This document shows, piece after piece, positions 44,759 to 53,657 of a DNA stretch of 64,000 nucleotides. The stretch lies in the NCBI RefSeq assembly GCF_002379585.1, contig NZ_DFUE01000010.1, positions 55,899-119,898 of the forward strand, in the 5' to 3' direction. The notes beneath the pieces were generated by a model. It was given only the letters and a program-made list of their open reading frames with translations. It made no database searches and had not been told where the DNA came from. The position numbers and the translations under genes were made by a program. Numbering within the stretch: the first letter of the stretch is position 1; the number at the start of each line of letters is the position of its first letter. The DNA is from Pseudomonas sp. UBA4194. GTDB lineage: Bacteria > Pseudomonadota > Gammaproteobacteria > Pseudomonadales > Pseudomonadaceae.

Positions 44759-44840
44759 ACGTGATCATCAGGTGGTTCAAAGAACCGCGCATTATAGTGC
44801 CCGTGGTCGGTGGTTCCTAGCATTGCCTGTCGGGCGGCTA

Positions 44841-44849
44841 TGCTATAGT
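44841..44849 (+). promoter_or_regulatory. Extended -10 promoter candidate for the DUF1820 gene
   Basis: TGCTATAGT is an extended -10 element (TG-N-TATAGT) 42 bases before the ATG at 44891. A TTGCCT hexamer at 44824-44829 is only 14 bases upstream, so a canonical -35 is doubtful, as expected for an extended -10 promoter. Confidence 0.5.
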
Positions 44850-44890
44850 TTTCGCCCTCTTCTCAGCCCTCGACTCTATATCTGCCCACG

Positions 44891-45217
44891 ATGACCAAAC
44901 GCGAAGCTCCAATCTACAAAGTGATTTTCCTCAACCAGGGCCAGGTGTTCGAGATGTATGCCAAGCAGATCTACCAAAGCGATCTTTGGGGATTTCTGGA
45001 GGTCGAGGAATTCGTCTTTGGCGAGCGCACCACCGTGGTCGTCGACCCCAGCGAAGAAAAACTGAAGGCGCAGTTCGAAGGTGTGACCCGCAGTTTCGTG
45101 CCCATGCACTCGATCGTGCGGATCGATGAAGTGGAGCGCATGGGAACGCCGAAGATCAGCGAAGCGCGGCCCACGGGCAACGTCATGCCGTTTCCCATGC
45201 CGATGCCGGACAAGTAA
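44891..45217 (+). CDS. DUF1820 family protein
   Basis: 108 residues. The conserved run IYKVIFLNQGQVFEMYAK, then DLWGFLEVEEFVFGE and SFVPMHSIVRIDEVE, defines DUF1820, a small cytosolic family of unknown function restricted mainly to gammaproteobacteria. The C-terminal tail is Met/Pro-rich. It is divergent from miaB. Its TAA stop directly abuts the stop of the convergent Sel1-repeat gene. Confidence 0.9.
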   Translation: MTKREAPIYKVIFLNQGQVFEMYAKQIYQSDLWGFLEVEEFVFGERTTVVVDPSEEKLKAQFEGVTRSFVPMHSIVRIDEVERMGTPKISEARPTGNVMPFPMPMPDK

Positions 45218-45772
45218 TCAGGGTAGCGGCGCGAAGGGCGAGCGGCTGCCCCCGTCGGCGGTCTGCAGTTCCAGCAGGTATTTGCGAAAGATCTGGCCCA
45301 GCACCTGGGTGGCCACTTCCAGGTCTTCGCGGCGCATCTGGCCGGAGACTTCATCGGCCACATCCAGGGCATCTTCGGCGCCGTTGACCGCGGCCATCTT
45401 CAGTACCACGTAGGCCTGGACGTTGTTGGCCGCCACGCCTTCACCCTTGAAGAACATGACACCCAGGTGATACTGGGCTTCGGCGTGCCCCTGCAACGAG
45501 GCCTGCTCGAAATAGCTCAATGCCTGGTTTAGGTCGCGTGGTGTGGCTTTACCGTCGTAGTAAAACTGACCGAGTTCGAATTGTGCTTGCGCGTCGCCGT
45601 CTTTGGCAGCTTGCTGGCACGTCGCGAGTGCCTGCGCCAGAGCGTCGGGAGAGGTATTGAGGGTGCAGCGACCCACCGCCGGGATCAACAACGAATTGCC
45701 GCCTGCGGTTGCCATTAGCGGCTGAAGAAGCAACAGGCAGCCCAATGCAAGGGTGCGGCCGGTGCGGTTCAT
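45218..45772 (-). CDS. Secreted Sel1-repeat/TPR-like protein
   Basis: 184 residues. An N-terminal signal peptide (MNRTGRTLALGC...LMATAG) has a Cys inside the hydrophobic stretch but no proper lipobox, so periplasmic export is likely. Two Sel1-like repeats (AQAQFELGQFYYDGKATPRDLNQALSYFEQ and AEAQYHLGVMFFKGEGVAANN..) span ~62-130. Such solenoids mediate protein contacts. The partner is unknown. It is convergent with, and immediately adjacent to, the DUF1820 gene. Confidence 0.82.
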   Translation of the reverse strand: MNRTGRTLALGCLLLLQPLMATAGGNSLLIPAVGRCTLNTSPDALAQALATCQQAAKDGDAQAQFELGQFYYDGKATPRDLNQALSYFEQASLQGHAEAQYHLGVMFFKGEGVAANNVQAYVVLKMAAVNGAEDALDVADEVSGQMRREDLEVATQVLGQIFRKYLLELQTADGGSRSPFAPLP

Positions 45773-45937
45773 GGGGATCGACTTACCTCTGCAAGATGCG
45801 GACGGACCCGGCCGAAAGAGTGTGCGGGTGCGTCATTATGAAATAAGCAGGGGGGTGGTTACAAAGTCTTTACTCGTTTTTCTGCAAGTAAGGGGAATCT
45901 GTGGCGATGGGACCATCACCACAATTCCCACGGACAC

Positions 45938-47221
45938 TCACTTCAACGCAGCAAACGCCTTCTCGGCCGCATCCAGGGTGATCTTCAACTCCTCATCCCC
46001 ATGGGCAATCGAGGTGAAGCCTGCCTCGAACGCACTCGGCGCCAGGTACACGCCGCCTTCAAGCATCAGATGGAAAAACCGCTTGAAGCGCTCGGCATCG
46101 CTGCTCATCACGTCGTCGAACGTGACGATATCGTCGGCACCGCTGAAGTACAGGCCGAACATTCCGCCCGCCTGGGTCGTGACGAAAGGAATGCCCGCGG
46201 CATCGGCACGTTGTTGCAGGCCGTCGAGCAGGCGTGAGGTGTAGTCGGTCAGTTCGGCGTGGAAGCCGGGACGACTGATGAGATTCAGCGTGGTCAGGCC
46301 GGCGGCCATGGCCAGTGGGTTACCCGACAAGGTCCCAGCCTGGTACACCGGGCCCAGCGGTGCGATATGCGACATGATCTCGCGTTTGCCACCAAAGCAG
46401 CCGACCGGCATGCCGCCGCCGATGATCTTGCCGAAGGTGCTCAGGTCCGGCGTCACGCCGTAGTGAGCCTGGGCGCCGCCCAGTGCAACGCGGAAACCGG
46501 TCATCACTTCGTCGAAGATCAGCACCACGCCATGCTTGTCGCACAGGCTGCGCAGGCCTTCGAGGAAGCCCGGCGCAGGCGGCACGCAGTTCATGTTGCC
46601 GGCCACTGGTTCAACGATGATGCACGCTACTTCCTGGCCCACGTCGGCCAGCATTTCTTCCACCGCTGCGATGTCGTTGAACGGCAGGGTCAGGGTGTGC
46701 TTGGCGAAGGCTGCCGGTACGCCAGGCGAGCTGGGCACGCCGAGGGTCAAGGCGCCGGAACCGGCCTTGACCAGCAGGCTGTCGGAGTGGCCGTGGTAGC
46801 AGCCTTCGAACTTGATGATACTGTCGCGGCCGGTGAAGCCGCGGGCCAGGCGAATGGCGCTCATGGTCGCCTCGGTGCCCGAGCTGACCATGCGCACCAT
46901 TTCCATGGACGGCACGATGGAGCAGACCAGGTCGGCCATCTGCGTTTCCATTTCGGTCGGCGCGCCGTACGACAGACCATGCTCCAGCTGCTTGCGCACG
47001 GCATCCAGCACGTCCGGATGGCTGTGGCCCAGGATCATCGGCCCCCAGGAGCCGACATAGTCGACATAACGCTTGTCGTCTTCGTCGGTGACGTAGGCGC
47101 CCGCCGCATGCTTGAAGAACAACGGCGTACCGCCCACGCTCTTGAATGCACGCACGGGTGAATTGACGCCGCCGGGGATGTGTTTCTGGGCGTTGGCGAA
47201 CAGGGTTTCGGAACGGGACAT
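45938..47221 (-). CDS. hemL: Glutamate-1-semialdehyde 2,1-aminomutase
   Basis: 427 residues, standard. This PLP enzyme makes 5-aminolevulinate from glutamate-1-semialdehyde in heme synthesis. The PLP lysine lies in STFGKIIGGGMPVG near residue 265, preceded by the Asp of LIFDEVMTGFRV. ATG 47221 has AGAG upstream. It follows thiE by 19 bases, giving a thiD-thiE-hemL unit as in P. aeruginosa. The 45773-45937 gap holds only unassigned sequence. Confidence 0.97.
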   Translation of the reverse strand: MSRSETLFANAQKHIPGGVNSPVRAFKSVGGTPLFFKHAAGAYVTDEDDKRYVDYVGSWGPMILGHSHPDVLDAVRKQLEHGLSYGAPTEMETQMADLVCSIVPSMEMVRMVSSGTEATMSAIRLARGFTGRDSIIKFEGCYHGHSDSLLVKAGSGALTLGVPSSPGVPAAFAKHTLTLPFNDIAAVEEMLADVGQEVACIIVEPVAGNMNCVPPAPGFLEGLRSLCDKHGVVLIFDEVMTGFRVALGGAQAHYGVTPDLSTFGKIIGGGMPVGCFGGKREIMSHIAPLGPVYQAGTLSGNPLAMAAGLTTLNLISRPGFHAELTDYTSRLLDGLQQRADAAGIPFVTTQAGGMFGLYFSGADDIVTFDDVMSSDAERFKRFFHLMLEGGVYLAPSAFEAGFTSIAHGDEELKITLDAAEKAFAALK

Positions 47222-47240
47222 AAATAGGCTCTCTTGCGAA

Positions 47241-47867
47241 TCAGGCGGTTTCGAACAGCGCTTTCAGGGCGCGGGCGCGGCGGGTCACTTCCTGGGCCGA
47301 GTCGGCGCCGAACAGCGCGTGGACCACGGCCAGCAGGTCAGCGCCCTGGGCCACCAGCGGCGCGGCGTTGTCCAGGGTGATGCCACCGATGACGGCGATC
47401 GGCAGCTTCAGCTCGGCCCGCGCGGCGGTCAGCAGGTCGAGACTGGCGGGCGGGGCGTCGGGTTTGGTGGTGGAATTGAAGAAGCGGCCGAAGGCGACGT
47501 AGGTGGCGCCCTCGCGTGCGGCCTGTCGGGCCAGATCCAGGCTGGCGTGGCAGGTCGAGCCGATGATCGCCTTGCGACCCAGCAGGGCGCGGGCTGGGGT
47601 GAGCGGACCGTCACCCTGGCCCAGGTGCACGCCGACGTTGAGGCGCGCGGCCAGCTCGGCGTCGTCGTTGATGATCAGGTGGGCCTTGTAGCGGTCGCAT
47701 AGATCCCGCAGCTTCTCGGCTTCGCGCAGCCGGCGGGCTTCGTCGCCAGTCTTGTCGCGGTATTGCAGCAGGGTGATGCCGCCCTCAAGCGCCGCCTCGA
47801 CGTACTTGAGGAACTTGCCGGCCAACAGTTGGCTGTCGGTAATGGCATAGACGCCACGTAAATGCAT
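47241..47867 (-). CDS. thiE: Thiamine-phosphate synthase
   Basis: 208 residues. A TIM-barrel enzyme joining HMP pyrophosphate and the thiazole phosphate. Motifs include LLQYRDK, LIINDDAELAARLNVGVHLGQGD and the pyrophosphate-binding GATYVAFGRFFNS. IGGITLDNA near residue 160 binds phosphate. It lies 35 bases downstream of thiD, which makes its substrate. The thiazole branch genes are not in the window. Confidence 0.96.
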   Translation of the reverse strand: MHLRGVYAITDSQLLAGKFLKYVEAALEGGITLLQYRDKTGDEARRLREAEKLRDLCDRYKAHLIINDDAELAARLNVGVHLGQGDGPLTPARALLGRKAIIGSTCHASLDLARQAAREGATYVAFGRFFNSTTKPDAPPASLDLLTAARAELKLPIAVIGGITLDNAAPLVAQGADLLAVVHALFGADSAQEVTRRARALKALFETA

Positions 47868-47902
47868 GGTTCAGGCCTCCAGCGGTGCGCGGCGAGCAGT
47901 GC

Positions 47903-48700
47903 TCATGAACAGAAATCCAGCGGCAGGCGGCGCGGCACGAATTGGCCCTGGCCCAGCTGCTCGGCATCACGCAGGGTGCGCCACGTGTAGTTCAAGGCCG
48001 ACTGGACGGCGCTTTCAAGCTGTTCGCCCAATGCCAGGCGACCGGCCAGAGCGCTGGCCAGGGTGCAGCCGGAGCCATGATAGCTGCCCGGCAGGCGCTG
48101 GCAGGTGAAGGTGCGGCGCAAACCGTCGCGGCCATACAGGCGATTGTGCACTTCGTGCTCGTCGCCATGGCCGCCGGTGATCAGCACATGCTTGCAGAAA
48201 GGCAGGAGTTTGGCCGCGCACTCGTCGGCGGTGCCTTGGGGCAGCTCAGCCAGGATGCGTGCTTCGGGCAGGTTGGGGGTCGCGATGGCGGCCAACGGCA
48301 GCAAACGCTCGCGCATGGCGAAGCCGACTTCATCCTTGCCCAGGCTGCCGCCGCCGCCAGCACGCAGCACCGGGTCACAGACCACCGGCAGGTGAGGGTG
48401 GGCGCCGAGCAGCTCGACCACGGTCTCGACCATCTCCACCGAGCCCAGCATGCCCAGCTTCACTGCAGCCACCTGGGAATCGTTGAGTACGGCATTGGCC
48501 TGCGCAAGTATCCACTCACGGTCGAGCACGCGGAAATCGGTGACATCGACGGTGTTCTGCACGGTCAGCGCAGTGACCGTCGGCGCGGCATGGCAACCCT
48601 GTGCAAGCAGGGCTTCGATATCTGCCTGCAGGCCGGCGCCGCCGCTGGGGTCGTGGCCGGAGAGACAGAGGACAACAGGGCGTGAGCTATAGATATTCAT
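47903..48700 (-). CDS. thiD: Hydroxymethylpyrimidine/phosphomethylpyrimidine kinase
   Basis: 265 residues of the ribokinase superfamily. ThiD phosphorylates HMP twice for thiamine synthesis. The N-terminal LSGHDPSGGAGLQADIEAL and VCDPVLRAGGGGSL are diagnostic. The C-terminal PGSYHGSGCTLASALAG contains the catalytic Gly-Ser-Gly-Cys anion hole. ATG 48700 is used; an in-frame GTG at 48724 is an alternative. The leader contains a lone REP arm. Confidence 0.95.
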   Translation of the reverse strand: MNIYSSRPVVLCLSGHDPSGGAGLQADIEALLAQGCHAAPTVTALTVQNTVDVTDFRVLDREWILAQANAVLNDSQVAAVKLGMLGSVEMVETVVELLGAHPHLPVVCDPVLRAGGGGSLGKDEVGFAMRERLLPLAAIATPNLPEARILAELPQGTADECAAKLLPFCKHVLITGGHGDEHEVHNRLYGRDGLRRTFTCQRLPGSYHGSGCTLASALAGRLALGEQLESAVQSALNYTWRTLRDAEQLGQGQFVPRRLPLDFCS

Positions 48701-48731
48701 GGTGCGCGAGCTTATCACGGCCAACCCATTT

Positions 48732-48754
48732 GTAGCAGCGGCGTAAGCCGCGTC
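48732..48754 (+). repeat. Single REP arm, family A, in the thiD leader
   Basis: A single copy beginning GTAGCAGCGGCGTAAGCC, with no inverted partner nearby. It lies between the proposed thiD promoter and start codon, so it would be transcribed in the 5' leader. Confidence 0.75.
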
Positions 48755-48836
48755 CAGCCTGAGCCGCGATGGCCGCCGCAGTGTGCCTGCCCAAGCTGAC
48801 GCCGATGGCCGGTGTCAGTGCCACAGGGTCGCGCAG

Positions 48837-48865
48837 ATTGTATCGCTTATGTATCATATTGACAT
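48837..48865 (-). promoter_or_regulatory. Candidate sigma-70 promoter for thiD-thiE-hemL
   Basis: On the minus strand the -35-like ATGTCA (48860-48865) and -10-like TACAAT (48837-48842) are separated by 17 bases; 4/6 and 5/6 match consensus. It would give a ~130-base leader before thiD. The remaining 48701-49048 intergenic sequence shows no gene. Confidence 0.45.
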
Positions 48866-49048
48866 CATGGTCAGGAATGGCCGAAACCACCGAACTAGAG
48901 CCATCTGTTCTCGCTCGTAAAGGTCTCTCACGGGCACGCTGGCGCTATGCTAGAGTGCTTCGATATTGAATAACAGGCTATGCCGGTTGCGTCGACCAAA
49001 GGGAATGGGGGCTTCCTGACGACAACGGGCGGGCTATGCTGGGGCTGT

Positions 49049-51439
49049 ATGCGCTATTTGCTGATCCTATTGGTAGCCTGGCTGCCCTTGCTGGCGTGCG
49101 CGGTCGAATTCGACGAGTCAACGCGTAACCTGCCACTCGGTCGAGTGATGCAGGTGTACGAAGACGTGGCCGGCGATGCGACCATCGAGCAGATCACCGA
49201 CGGCCTTGCGCCGGCATTTCGTCAGCACCACGGCGACGTGCTCAATGCCGGCTATTCCACCTCGGTATTCTGGCTGCGCATCGACCTTCACTACCTGCCG
49301 CGTACCAACCTGGACCCGCACAACTGGTTGCTGGAACTGGCGTATCCGCCCATGGACCACCTCGAGTTGTACCTGCCCAACGGCGACGGCAGCTACCGAA
49401 TGGACCAACGCACCGGCGACGCCTTGCCCTACGCCAGTCGCCAGATCAAGCAGAACAACTATCTGTTCGAAATTCCGCTCAAGGCCGGGGAGGCCAAGAC
49501 GGTCTACCTGCGCCTGCACAGCCAGGGTTCGATCCAGGCCCCGGTCAGTCTCTGGTCAGCCAACGCTTACCTCGAGGAGCAGCCGTCGCGGCTTTATGTA
49601 CTGGGGCTGATCTACGGCGTGCTGCTGGGCATGCTGGTCTACAACCTGTTCATCTTCCTCAGCGTGCGTGACCGAAGCTACCTTTATTACATCGTCTATA
49701 TCGCGTCCTTCGGGCTTTACCAGGTGTCGGTCAACGGTGCCGGGGTCGAGTATTTCTGGCCCGACAGCCCGTGGTGGGCCAACGCCGCCACGCCATTCTT
49801 CATCGGTGCTGCCGGTTTCTTCGGCTGCCAGTTCTCGCGCAGTTTCCTGCAGACCTCGCAGCACAGTCGCTGGCTGGATCGGTTGTTGATGGTCTTGATG
49901 GTCTACGGCGCCGTGGTCATGGCGCTGTCGCTGTCCACCAGCTACGCCCTGGCCCTGCGCCTGGCTACCGCGCTGGCGCTGTGCTTCACGGTGGTGATCT
50001 TCACCGCAGGCATCGTTGCCTGGCTACGCGGCCTGCGCCAGGCGCGGTATTTCATCATCGCCTGGACGGCTTTTCTGCTCGGTGGCATCGTCAATACGCT
50101 GATGGTGCTGGGCTATCTGCCCAATTTCTTCTTGACCATGTACGCCAGTCAGATCGGCTCGGCCCTGGAAGTCGGCCTGCTGTCGCTGGCGCTGGCCGAT
50201 CGCATCAACACCATGCGCGACCGCCAGGAACAGACGCTGCAGGAAGCCGGGCAGCAGCTGGAACTGGCCAACCAGCAACTGGCGGCCAGCAACCGGCTCA
50301 AGGATGAATTCCTGGCCACGGTGACCCATGAATTGCGCACGCCCATGAACGGCGTGATCGGCTCCCTGGAGCTGATGCAGACGGTGCACATGGAAACCGA
50401 GCTGGCGCAGTATCAGCATACGGCGGCAGGTTCGGCGCGGGACATGATGCGCATGGTCGACGATATCCTCATCCTGACCGAGTTGCAGGCGGGCAAGCTG
50501 TACCCTCGCAACGAGCCGTTCAGCCTGCAGGCGCTACTGGACAGCATGCAGATGCAGTTCAGCCGTCAGGCCCACGACAAGGGCCTTGCATTCACCGTCG
50601 AGCGTGCTGCGGGCTTGCCTGACAAGCTGCAAGGCGACTCCAAGAAGCTGGCGCTATGCCTGGGCTGCCTGATCGACAACGGCATCAAGTTCACCCGTCA
50701 GGGCCATGTCAACGTGCGGGTCAGCGGCGGTGAGCTGGACGATGATCGGTTGGATGTCACCTTCAAGGTCACCGACAGTGGCATCGGGTTCGCTCACCGT
50801 GACGAAGAAACCCTTTACCAGCGCTTCTATCAGGTAGATGGCTCGATGACCCGCGAATACGGTGGCCTGGGTATTGGCCTGGCGATCTGCCGGCAACTGG
50901 CCGAGCTGCTGGGCGGGCAGTTGCATCACCAGTCCGAGCCGGGCCGGGGCAGTTGCTTCGAGCTCACCGTGCATCTGGGCGTGGTGGAACCGCACCCGGC
51001 CCAGGCCTTCATCTCGCCAGCGGGCGCCTTTGGCGCGCAGCGTGCCGCGCATGAATGCACGGTGCTGTTGATCGACGACAACAGCATCAATCAATTGGTG
51101 ATCCGCGGGATGTTGCTCAAACTGGGTTATCGGGTCCGCACGGCCGAAGACAGCCCGACGGCCCTGGCCTTGCTCGCCCGGGAGCCTTTCGATGCGGTGC
51201 TGATGGATTGCAGCGGCTCCCTGGACGATGTCTTGCAGACATCCCGTACCCTGCGTCGACTGCCCGGGCGTGAGCAACTGCCGGTGTTGGCGATCAGCGC
51301 AACGGGTCAGCGCGGCGAGCGCGAGGCCTGCCTGGCTGCCGGAATCACCCAGTGCCTGGCCCGGCCGGTGCGTTTCGATGAGCTCCAGGCGTTGCTGCAT
51401 GGCTGGCTGCTGGCCAAGGGCAAAAGCGAAAAGGCCTAG
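49049..51439 (+). CDS. ladS: LadS-type hybrid sensor histidine kinase
   Basis: 796 residues. A signal peptide is followed by a 7TMR-DISMED2 sensor domain (~30-165), seven transmembrane helices (~180-385), a coiled linker, and a HisKA domain with the H-box TVTHELRTPMNG near residue 426. The HATPase has N-box DNGIKFT and G boxes DSGIGF and GLGIGLA. A C-terminal receiver follows, with Asp in VLMDCSGS. Architecture, length and position after thiD match P. aeruginosa LadS, which feeds the GacS/GacA-Rsm cascade. The receiver has Arg in place of the usual Lys (CLARPV). I use ATG 49049, at the signal peptide; the frame opens at 48980. Confidence 0.9.
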   Translation: MRYLLILLVAWLPLLACAVEFDESTRNLPLGRVMQVYEDVAGDATIEQITDGLAPAFRQHHGDVLNAGYSTSVFWLRIDLHYLPRTNLDPHNWLLELAYPPMDHLELYLPNGDGSYRMDQRTGDALPYASRQIKQNNYLFEIPLKAGEAKTVYLRLHSQGSIQAPVSLWSANAYLEEQPSRLYVLGLIYGVLLGMLVYNLFIFLSVRDRSYLYYIVYIASFGLYQVSVNGAGVEYFWPDSPWWANAATPFFIGAAGFFGCQFSRSFLQTSQHSRWLDRLLMVLMVYGAVVMALSLSTSYALALRLATALALCFTVVIFTAGIVAWLRGLRQARYFIIAWTAFLLGGIVNTLMVLGYLPNFFLTMYASQIGSALEVGLLSLALADRINTMRDRQEQTLQEAGQQLELANQQLAASNRLKDEFLATVTHELRTPMNGVIGSLELMQTVHMETELAQYQHTAAGSARDMMRMVDDILILTELQAGKLYPRNEPFSLQALLDSMQMQFSRQAHDKGLAFTVERAAGLPDKLQGDSKKLALCLGCLIDNGIKFTRQGHVNVRVSGGELDDDRLDVTFKVTDSGIGFAHRDEETLYQRFYQVDGSMTREYGGLGIGLAICRQLAELLGGQLHHQSEPGRGSCFELTVHLGVVEPHPAQAFISPAGAFGAQRAAHECTVLLIDDNSINQLVIRGMLLKLGYRVRTAEDSPTALALLAREPFDAVLMDCSGSLDDVLQTSRTLRRLPGREQLPVLAISATGQRGEREACLAAGITQCLARPVRFDELQALLHGWLLAKGKSEKA

Positions 51440-51517
51440 GGCGTTTCGCCCGTTACTGGCGAGCAGCGAGTGGGAGGTGCTTCACTGAGGTATCGCCCAC
51501 CTTCGCGGGAGCCTGCC

Positions 51518-53164
51518 ATGGACCTTCAATCGTTTGCCGAAACCCACGCAGTCACCAATCAGCCACCACCGCTGGAGGGTGTGAACCTGTGGCGCGCCGA
51601 TCTGCCCTTGCAGCAGTGGACGCAACGTTTCGGCGCGCAATGGGCGACGCCGCGTCTCGATGCCTATGGCGCATTGGCAGGCGGGCCGTTGATGACGGCG
51701 GGCTTTCTGGCCAATGAAAACAAGCCTGTGTTCCACAGCCACGACCGCTACGGACACCGGATCGACCTGGTGGAATTTCACCCCGCCTACCACCAACTGA
51801 TGCGCACTGCTGTCGAGCATGGCCTGCCTTCACTGCCGTGGGCCGAGCCGCAGCCTGGTGCCCATGTGGCGCGTGCAGCCCTGGTGTATCTGCACATGCA
51901 GGCGGATGCCGGCAGCGGCTGCCCGTTGACCATGACCTTCGCCAGCGTCCCGGCCTTGCGGTGTCAGCCGGACATTGCCGGCCAGTGGTTGCCCAAGGTG
52001 CTGAGCCGAACCTACGACCCGCGCAACGTGGCGGTCGCGCACAAGGCGGGGGTTACCCTGGGCATGGCCATGACCGAGAAGCAGGGTGGAACCGATGTGC
52101 GGGCCAATACCACCCGTGCCTGGCCGGTGGGCTCAACGGGGCCGGGTCAGGCCTATGAACTGGTGGGACATAAATGGTTCTGCTCGGCGCCCATGTGCGA
52201 CGCCTTTCTGACCCTGGCCCAGACCGAAAAGGGCTTGAGCTGTTTCCTGCTGCCTCGGCACCGGCCCGACGACAACCGCAATCAGTTCTATATCCAGCGC
52301 CTGAAGAACAAGCTGGGCAATTGCTCCAATGCCTCCAGCGAGGTGGAGTTGCGTGGCGCCCTGGCCTGGATGCTGGGCGAGGAGGGGCGAGGTGTGTCGA
52401 CCATTATCGAGATGGTGGCCATGACCCGCTTCGATTGCATGATCGGCTCCAGTGCCTTGATGCGCCAGGCGCTTACTCAGGCCAGCCATCACTGTGCGCA
52501 TCGACGTGTCGGCGGCAAGATGCTGGTCGATCATCCGCTGATGCAGAACGTGCTGGCCGATCTGGCCCTGGAAAGCGAGGCGGCGCTGGCGTTGACGCTG
52601 CGCATGGGGCAGGCGCTGGATCAGCTGGACCAGCCACAACAGGCCGGTTTCGCGAGATTGATGACGGCGGTAGGCAAATACTGGATCTGCAAACGGGCGC
52701 CGGCGATGATCAATGAAGCGGCCGAATGCATGGGCGGCGCGGGGTACGTGGAAGACAGCATTCTGCCGCGGCTGTATCGCGAAGCGCCGGTGAACTCAAC
52801 CTGGGAAGGCTCGGGCAACGTGCAATGCCTGGATGTGTTGCGCGCCTTGTCCAAGGAACCGGGGGTGCTCGATGCGCTGTTCGCCGCGCTGGGTGATGGA
52901 CACGGGGATGCGCGCCTGGCTCGGCATATCCAAGGCCTCAAGCAGGCGTTGGTGGATACCGCCGACATTCAATATCGCGCCCGCGCGTTGACCGAGTCCA
53001 TTGCGCTGGGCGTGCAGGCCAGGGTGTTGCTGGAAGCGGGTGATGCCACCGTCAGCGATGCGTTCATCGCCAGCCGTTTGCAAGGCAGCGGTCGCGCCTA
53101 CGGCACGCTGCCGCGAGGGGTGGACGTGGAGGCGCTGCTGCGCCGGGCGCTGCCTGCAGTGTGA
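51518..53164 (+). CDS. Acyl-CoA dehydrogenase family protein (AidB-like)
   Basis: 548-residue flavoprotein. MTEKQGGTDVRANTTRA near residue 186 and the C-terminal REAPVNSTWEGSGNVQCLDVLRAL match the AidB/DcaA branch of the acyl-CoA dehydrogenases. AidB is an alkylation-response protein, while other members act on branched acyl-CoAs; the sequence alone does not decide. ATG 51518 has GGGAG upstream. It lies 78 bases after ladS on the same strand. The order ladS then acyl-CoA dehydrogenase is conserved in Pseudomonas as I recall. Confidence 0.9.
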   Translation: MDLQSFAETHAVTNQPPPLEGVNLWRADLPLQQWTQRFGAQWATPRLDAYGALAGGPLMTAGFLANENKPVFHSHDRYGHRIDLVEFHPAYHQLMRTAVEHGLPSLPWAEPQPGAHVARAALVYLHMQADAGSGCPLTMTFASVPALRCQPDIAGQWLPKVLSRTYDPRNVAVAHKAGVTLGMAMTEKQGGTDVRANTTRAWPVGSTGPGQAYELVGHKWFCSAPMCDAFLTLAQTEKGLSCFLLPRHRPDDNRNQFYIQRLKNKLGNCSNASSEVELRGALAWMLGEEGRGVSTIIEMVAMTRFDCMIGSSALMRQALTQASHHCAHRRVGGKMLVDHPLMQNVLADLALESEAALALTLRMGQALDQLDQPQQAGFARLMTAVGKYWICKRAPAMINEAAECMGGAGYVEDSILPRLYREAPVNSTWEGSGNVQCLDVLRALSKEPGVLDALFAALGDGHGDARLARHIQGLKQALVDTADIQYRARALTESIALGVQARVLLEAGDATVSDAFIASRLQGSGRAYGTLPRGVDVEALLRRALPAV

Positions 53165-53192
53165 CCGGGTACGCGTGCGCCTGTCCCGACGC

Positions 53193-53217
53193 CTTCGCGG
53201 CTGCACGCCACTCCTAC
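53193..53217 (-). repeat. Single REP arm, family B
   Basis: CTTCGCGGCTGCACGCCACTCCTAC is the family B arm on the minus strand, with two changes. It is the first element of the 53165-53657 repeat block, which contains no gene. Confidence 0.7.
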
Positions 53218-53240
53218 AGAAAGTCCCGCAACGACCCGAC

Positions 53241-53520
53241 CCCTGTGGGAGCGGGCCCTGCCCGCGATGACGGCCACAAAGACAACCGCGAACCCCAACC
53301 CCCGCCACACCGCCCCCACCGCATTCAGCAACGCCACTAACCCCTGTGGGAGAGGGCTCTGCCCGCGATGGCAGCCGCAAAGACAACCGCGAACCCCAAC
53401 CCCCGCCACACCGCCCCCACCGCATTCAGCAACGCCCCGACCCCCTGTGGGAGCGGGCTCTGCCCGCGATGACGGCCGCAACGACACCCAAGCACCCCAC
53501 CCCCGCCACACCGCCCCCAA
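53241..53520 (+). repeat. Tandem array of ~101-bp units, each a REP arm (family C) plus conserved spacer
   Basis: Units start at 53241, 53342 and 53443. Each begins CCCTGTGGGAG(C/A)GGG followed by CTGCCCGCGATG. They continue with a spacer containing CCCCCGCCACACCGCCCCCA. Units 1 and 2 share nearly the whole spacer, including ACAACCGCGAACCCCAAC. Unit 3 is shorter and diverged. All three point the same way. Confidence 0.88.
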
Positions 53521-53537
53521 GGTTGCACACGGCCCCT

Positions 53538-53633
53538 GTAGGAGCGGCGTACAGCCGCGAAGACGTCCGCACAAGCACCACAGATTTACAGGGAAGCCAC
53601 CGGCTCCTGTAGGAGCGGCGTACAGCCGCGAAG
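53538..53633 (+). repeat. Two direct REP arms, family B
   Basis: Identical arms beginning GTAGGAGCGGCGTACAGCC lie at 53538-53562 and 53609-53633 in the same orientation, 71 bases apart. The second ends 25 bases before the next start codon, so it may form structure in that leader. Confidence 0.85.
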
Positions 53634-53657
53634 GGGCCCGCATGTCAGGAGCAAACC

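Noticed and set aside
48859..48864. Plus-strand TTGACA as -35 of ladS
   Set aside because: No -10-like hexamer lies 16-18 bases downstream; the same stretch fits a minus-strand thiD promoter better.
48701..49048. TPP riboswitch ahead of thiD
   Set aside because: I could not find the conserved CTGAGA and ACCTGA-type THI box elements on the minus strand.
53193..53633. Possible CRISPR array
   Set aside because: The repeated pieces are palindromic REP arms with two orientations and a conserved, not unique, spacer; no cas genes are present.
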